DNA from: Alphaproteobacteria bacterium | Lineage (GTDB): Bacteria > Pseudomonadota > Alphaproteobacteria > Acetobacterales > Acetobacteraceae | NCBI GenBank assembly: GCA_026225015.1 | Contig: JAMFRY010000158.1 | Location: 1-8,898, forward strand | DNA length: 8,898 nt | Direction: 5' to 3' | Shown: positions 6,365 to 8,898 of the stretch, one piece after another | Position numbering within the stretch: the first letter of the stretch is position 1 | How the letters are laid out: every line of letters starts with the position of its first letter | Position numbers and translations under genes: made by a program | The notes under the pieces: generated by a model | The model's database searches: none | Told to the model about the DNA's origin: nothing | The model's input: the letters and a program-made list of their open reading frames with translations, nothing else

Positions 6365-7764
6365 CACAGCAACTCCCGCACATCGGTCAGCGCGCCGGTA
6401 ACGGCCGCGGCCGCCGCCATCGCGGGGGAGAGCAGATGCGTGCGCCCGCCCGGACCCTGCCTTCCTTCAAAATTACGGTTCGAGGTACTGGCGCAGCGCT
6501 GCCCCGGCGTGAGCTTGTCCGGATTCATGCCCAGACACATCGAACACCCGGCCTCCCGCCACTCAAACCCGGCATCCAGAAAAATCCGGTCCAGCCCTTC
6601 ATCTTCGGCCTGGCGCTTGACCAGACCCGAACCCGGCACCACCAAGGCCCGCACGCCTTCCGCCACATGGCGGCCCTTCGCAACTCCCGCCGCAGCGCGC
6701 AGATCCTCGATCCGCGAATTGGTGCAGGATCCGATGAACACCACGTCGATCTTGGTGCCCGCAAGTTTCTGCCCCGGCGCCAGGTCCATATAGTTCAGCA
6801 TTTGCTGCAACTGTGCGCGCCGAGCTTCATCGGGCTCCGCCGACGGGTCCGGGACCAGGCCGGTAATCGGCAACACCGCCTCCGGGCTCGTCCCCCAGGT
6901 CACCTGCGGCGTAATTTCGCTCGCATCTAGCACTACAACCTTGTCGTAATGCGCGCCCGCATCGCTCGGCAAACTGCGCCAATATGCAACAGCCTTTGCA
7001 AAATCATCGGCCTTCGGCGCATAAGGCCGGCCTTCGATATAGGCGAACGTAGTCTCATCCGGCGCAATCAACCCGGCCCGCGCGCCGGCCTCGATCGCCA
7101 TGTTGCAAACCGTCAAACGCCCGGCCATGTCCAATGCGGCAATCGCCTCGCCGGCGAACTCGATCACATGACCCGTCCCGCCGGCCGTGCCGATGTTCCC
7201 GATAATCGCGAGAATGATATCCTTTGCCGTGCACCCGGCAGGCAAAACGCCATCCACGCGCACCAGCATATTCTTCGCAGGCTTCTGCTGCAGTGTCTGC
7301 GTGGCCAGCACATGCTCAACCTCCGACGTGCCGATCCCGAAGGCAAGCGCACCCATCGCCCCATGCGTGCTGGTATGCGAATCCCCACACACAATCGTCA
7401 TCCCCGGCAAGGAAATCCCCTGCTCCGGCCCAATCACATGCACGATCCCCTGCCGTACATCCGTCACCGGAAAATACGGCACCCCGAACGCCGCGACATT
7501 GCGCTCCAGCGTTTCAACCTGCAGCCGACTCTCCGGCTCCTTGATGCCGCCGGACCGATCCTCGGTTGGCACATTATGATCCGCTACCGCAATGGTTTCA
7601 TCAACCCGGCGAACCTTGCGCCCGGCCAGCCGCAACCCCTCGAACGCCTGCGGGCTCGTCACCTCATGCACCAGATGCCGGTCGATATAGAGAACAGCCG
7701 TGCCATCCCCCATCTGATCCACCACATGAGCATCCCAAATCTTGTCGAATAAAGTCCGTGGCAT
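6364..7764 (-). CDS. leuC: 3-isopropylmalate dehydratase large subunit
   Basis: LeuC carries the iron-sulfur catalytic core of isopropylmalate isomerase and works as a heterodimer with LeuD in the cytoplasm. The 466-residue product has the same length as E. coli LeuC. Motifs are MPRTLFDKIWDAHVV at the N-terminus, VCGDSHTSTHGAMGALAFGI at 125-144, GSCTNSRIEDLR at 345-356, GCSMCLGMNPDKL at 406-418 and STSNRNFEGRQG at 426-437. Cys347, Cys407 and Cys410 are the expected [4Fe-4S] ligands. The ATG is preceded by GGAGGAGG (7775-7782) with a 10-base spacer. Two hairpins separate it from rplS, and it overlaps leuD by one base. The enzyme is oxygen-sensitive in other bacteria because of its exposed cluster; nothing here suggests otherwise. 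Confidence 0.98.
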   Translation of the reverse strand: MPRTLFDKIWDAHVVDQMGDGTAVLYIDRHLVHEVTSPQAFEGLRLAGRKVRRVDETIAVADHNVPTEDRSGGIKEPESRLQVETLERNVAAFGVPYFPVTDVRQGIVHVIGPEQGISLPGMTIVCGDSHTSTHGAMGALAFGIGTSEVEHVLATQTLQQKPAKNMLVRVDGVLPAGCTAKDIILAIIGNIGTAGGTGHVIEFAGEAIAALDMAGRLTVCNMAIEAGARAGLIAPDETTFAYIEGRPYAPKADDFAKAVAYWRSLPSDAGAHYDKVVVLDASEITPQVTWGTSPEAVLPITGLVPDPSAEPDEARRAQLQQMLNYMDLAPGQKLAGTKIDVVFIGSCTNSRIEDLRAAAGVAKGRHVAEGVRALVVPGSGLVKRQAEDEGLDRIFLDAGFEWREAGCSMCLGMNPDKLTPGQRCASTSNRNFEGRQGPGGRTHLLSPAMAAAAAVTGALTDVRELL

Positions 7765-7782
7765 GGTCGTGATGCCTCCTCC

Positions 7783-7817
7783 AAATAAGTAAGGCCAGGA
7801 GACGCTGTCCCCTGGCC
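7783..7817 (-). terminator. strong hairpin plus T-rich tail just upstream of leuC
   Basis: On the minus strand GGCCAGGGGAC and GTCTCCTGGCC pair over 11 bp (one G-U wobble) around the loop AGC, followed by TTACTTATTT. This fits an intrinsic terminator for the trmD-rplS transcript. It ends only 28 bases before the leuC ATG, leaving no room for a promoter after it. leuC must therefore be read through it or start upstream of it, so an attenuator or a leaky terminator is equally possible. Confidence 0.6.
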
Positions 7818-7833
7818 CATTCCTAAATCGCGG

Positions 7834-7856
7834 TTAAGAGGGCGGAGCCCCCTTAG
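7834..7856 (-). terminator. hairpin directly after the rplS stop codon
   Basis: On the minus strand TAAGGGGGC and GCCCTCTTA form a 9-bp stem (one G-U wobble) around the loop TCC, starting 6 bases after the rplS TAA. A flanking G-T pair can extend it. Only a short CTCTTA tail follows, so it is a weak terminator on its own. It may protect the 3' end of the ribosomal protein mRNA or work with the second hairpin 16 bases further on. Confidence 0.5.
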
Positions 7857-7861
7857 GTGAT

Positions 7862-8245
7862 TTACTCGGCGGCCGGGGCTTCGATCTCACGGGCTTTCTC
7901 CGCAATACGGGCGGATTTACCGCGGCGGCCGCGGAGGTAGTAGAGTTTGGCGCGACGCACATCACCGCGGCGCAGTACGTGGATTTCCGCGATGGTGGGG
8001 GCGTAGAGTTGGAAGACGCGTTCCACGCCTTCGCCGTAGGAGATTTTCCGCACGGTAAAGCTGGAATTGATGCCGCGATTGGAGCGGGCGATGCACACGC
8101 CTTCAAAGGCCTGGATACGCGAGCGCTCGCCCTCGACCACTTTCACGCTGACGCGGAGTGTGTCGCCGGGCGCGAAGGTCGGCACGGGCTTGCCTTCGGT
8201 CAGCTTGGCGATTTGTTCGGCGTCGAGGGTTTGGATGATATTCAT
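7862..8245 (-). CDS. rplS: 50S ribosomal protein L19
   Basis: L19 is a structural protein of the large ribosomal subunit near the 30S interface. The 127-residue product has the family core: FAPGDTLRVSVKVVEGERSR at 24-43, RIQAFEGVCIARSNRGINSS at 43-62, and the L19 signature region around VRRAKLYYLRGRRGKSARI at 96-114. A short Ala/Glu-rich tail follows (about 115-127), common in alphaproteobacterial L19. The ATG has AAGGA 9 bases upstream. The gene begins 27 bases after trmD on the same strand, the widespread trmD-rplS pairing, so it is probably the distal gene of an rpsP-rimM-trmD-rplS operon whose first genes would lie beyond the right edge. Confidence 0.98.
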   Translation of the reverse strand: MNIIQTLDAEQIAKLTEGKPVPTFAPGDTLRVSVKVVEGERSRIQAFEGVCIARSNRGINSSFTVRKISYGEGVERVFQLYAPTIAEIHVLRRGDVRRAKLYYLRGRRGKSARIAEKAREIEAPAAE

Positions 8246-8272
8246 GTCGAAATGTCCTTCTTGGCAGGCTGT

Positions 8273-8898
8273 TTAGGGCGCGCTGGCTCCGGATGCAATG
8301 TATTGTGCGTACAAGTCCGGTCTGCGCGTTTTGGTGATGTCGGCGGCGGCTTCGTGCCGCCAGGCGGCGATGGCTTTATGGTTGCCGGAGGTGAGCGTCT
8401 CCGGCACGGCGCGGCCCTGCCAGAGGGCCGGACGGGTGTAATGCGGGTATTCCAGCAGGGACGTCGCGAAACTTTCTTCGTTTGCGCTCTCGGCTGCGCC
8501 CATCACGCCTGGCAGCAGCCGGATGGCGGCGTCCAGCAGGGCAAGGGCCGCGATTTCGCCGCCGGAGAGGATGTAGTCCCCGATGCTGATTTCCTCGGCC
8601 TGGCGGGCTTCGACGACGCGCTGGTCGATCCCCTCAAACCGCCCGCAGAGCAGGATGACGCCGGGCCCGGTGCTTAGCGCCTGCACGCGTTTTTGGGTGA
8701 GCGGCGCGCCGCGCGGGGTGAGTACGATCAGCGGCCGGCTGGCATCCGCGCCAGAATCCGCGATTGAAGCAATGGCGGCATCCAGCACATCCGCCCGCAT
8801 CACCATGCCTGCCCCGCCGCCGAATGGCGTGTCATCGATAGCGCGATGCACACCCAGGCCGAACTGCCTTATATCGGTGGCGGCAATCGACCAGATTC
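8273..8898 (-). CDS. trmD: tRNA (guanine-N1-)-methyltransferase TrmD, N-terminus outside window
   Basis: TrmD methylates G37 at N1 in tRNAs with G36, using S-adenosylmethionine, and so prevents +1 frameshifting. The frame stays open to the window edge: WSIAATDIRQFGLG precedes the GTG at 8851, matching conserved TrmD sequence, so that GTG is not the start and roughly 20 residues are missing. Numbering from it as residue 1, DDTPFGGGAGM is at 6-16. The trefoil-knot cofactor region has LLCGRFEGIDQRVVEA at 67-82 and SIGDYILSGGE at 89-99. IRLLPGVMG at 110-118 contains the counterpart of E. coli Arg154, and PHYTRP is at 136-141. Glu126 aligns with catalytic Asp169 of E. coli. The C-terminal domain is shorter than in E. 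coli. It is followed by rplS after 27 bases. Confidence 0.96.
   Translation of the reverse strand, partial: IWSIAATDIRQFGLGVHRAIDDTPFGGGAGMVMRADVLDAAIASIADSGADASRPLIVLTPRGAPLTQKRVQALSTGPGVILLCGRFEGIDQRVVEARQAEEISIGDYILSGGEIAALALLDAAIRLLPGVMGAAESANEESFATSLLEYPHYTRPALWQGRAVPETLTSGNHKAIAAWRHEAAADITKTRRPDLYAQYIASGASAP

Noticed and set aside
6949..7752. 267-codon open frame on the plus strand opposite leuC
   Set aside because: It lies entirely antisense to a full-length, motif-complete leuC. Its Arg/Pro/His-rich composition is typical of a GC-rich shadow frame.
7979..8677. 232-codon open frame on the plus strand opposite rplS and trmD
   Set aside because: It is antisense to two conserved genes and its Gly-rich product has no recognisable domain; GC-codon bias explains its length.
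1..8898. CRISPR array, insertion sequence, toxin-antitoxin or defence system
   Set aside because: No regularly spaced repeats, transposase motifs, terminal inverted repeats or defence protein domains were found; the coding space is taken by housekeeping genes.

Overview
The window looks like ordinary chromosomal housekeeping DNA from a GC-rich alphaproteobacterium, possibly Acetobacteraceae or a relative. That placement is inferred from the protein sequences (AtpD, LeuC, TrmD, L19) and from the trmD-rplS-leuC-leuD-leuB order; no 16S or other decisive marker is present. I see no mobile element, CRISPR array, defence cassette or clearly new multi-gene system.

Left part, plus strand (1-4458): the 3' part of atpD (F1-ATPase beta) is followed after 4 bases by atpC (epsilon), the normal end of an F1 operon. 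A 74-codon unrecognised reading frame with a near-ideal Shine-Dalgarno sequence comes next. Then comes a PitA-type phosphate transporter gene with a PHO-box-like 11-bp-spaced direct repeat upstream, and an aldose 1-epimerase-like gene whose start codon lies inside a perfect 16-bp palindrome. ATP synthase consumes phosphate and Pit imports it, so this neighbourhood makes physiological sense, but co-regulation is only inferred.

Right part, minus strand (read from 8898 down to 4509): trmD (tRNA m1G37 methyltransferase, N-terminus cut by the window edge), rplS (ribosomal protein L19), a spacer of about 97 bases with two strong hairpins, then leuC, leuD and leuB. The three leu genes are tightly packed (1-base overlap between leuC and leuD, 3-base gap between leuD and leuB). 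LeuCD isomerise 2-isopropylmalate to 3-isopropylmalate and LeuB oxidises it, so the block covers all leucine-specific steps except leuA and the final transamination. A tRNA-Arg(ACG) gene follows leuB on the same strand and meets the epimerase gene tail to tail.

The points most worth a second look are non-coding: the candidate PHO box before pit, the hairpin pair between rplS and leuC, the palindrome over the epimerase start codon, and the small reading frame after atpC. TrmD also carries Glu where the E. coli enzyme has its catalytic Asp.
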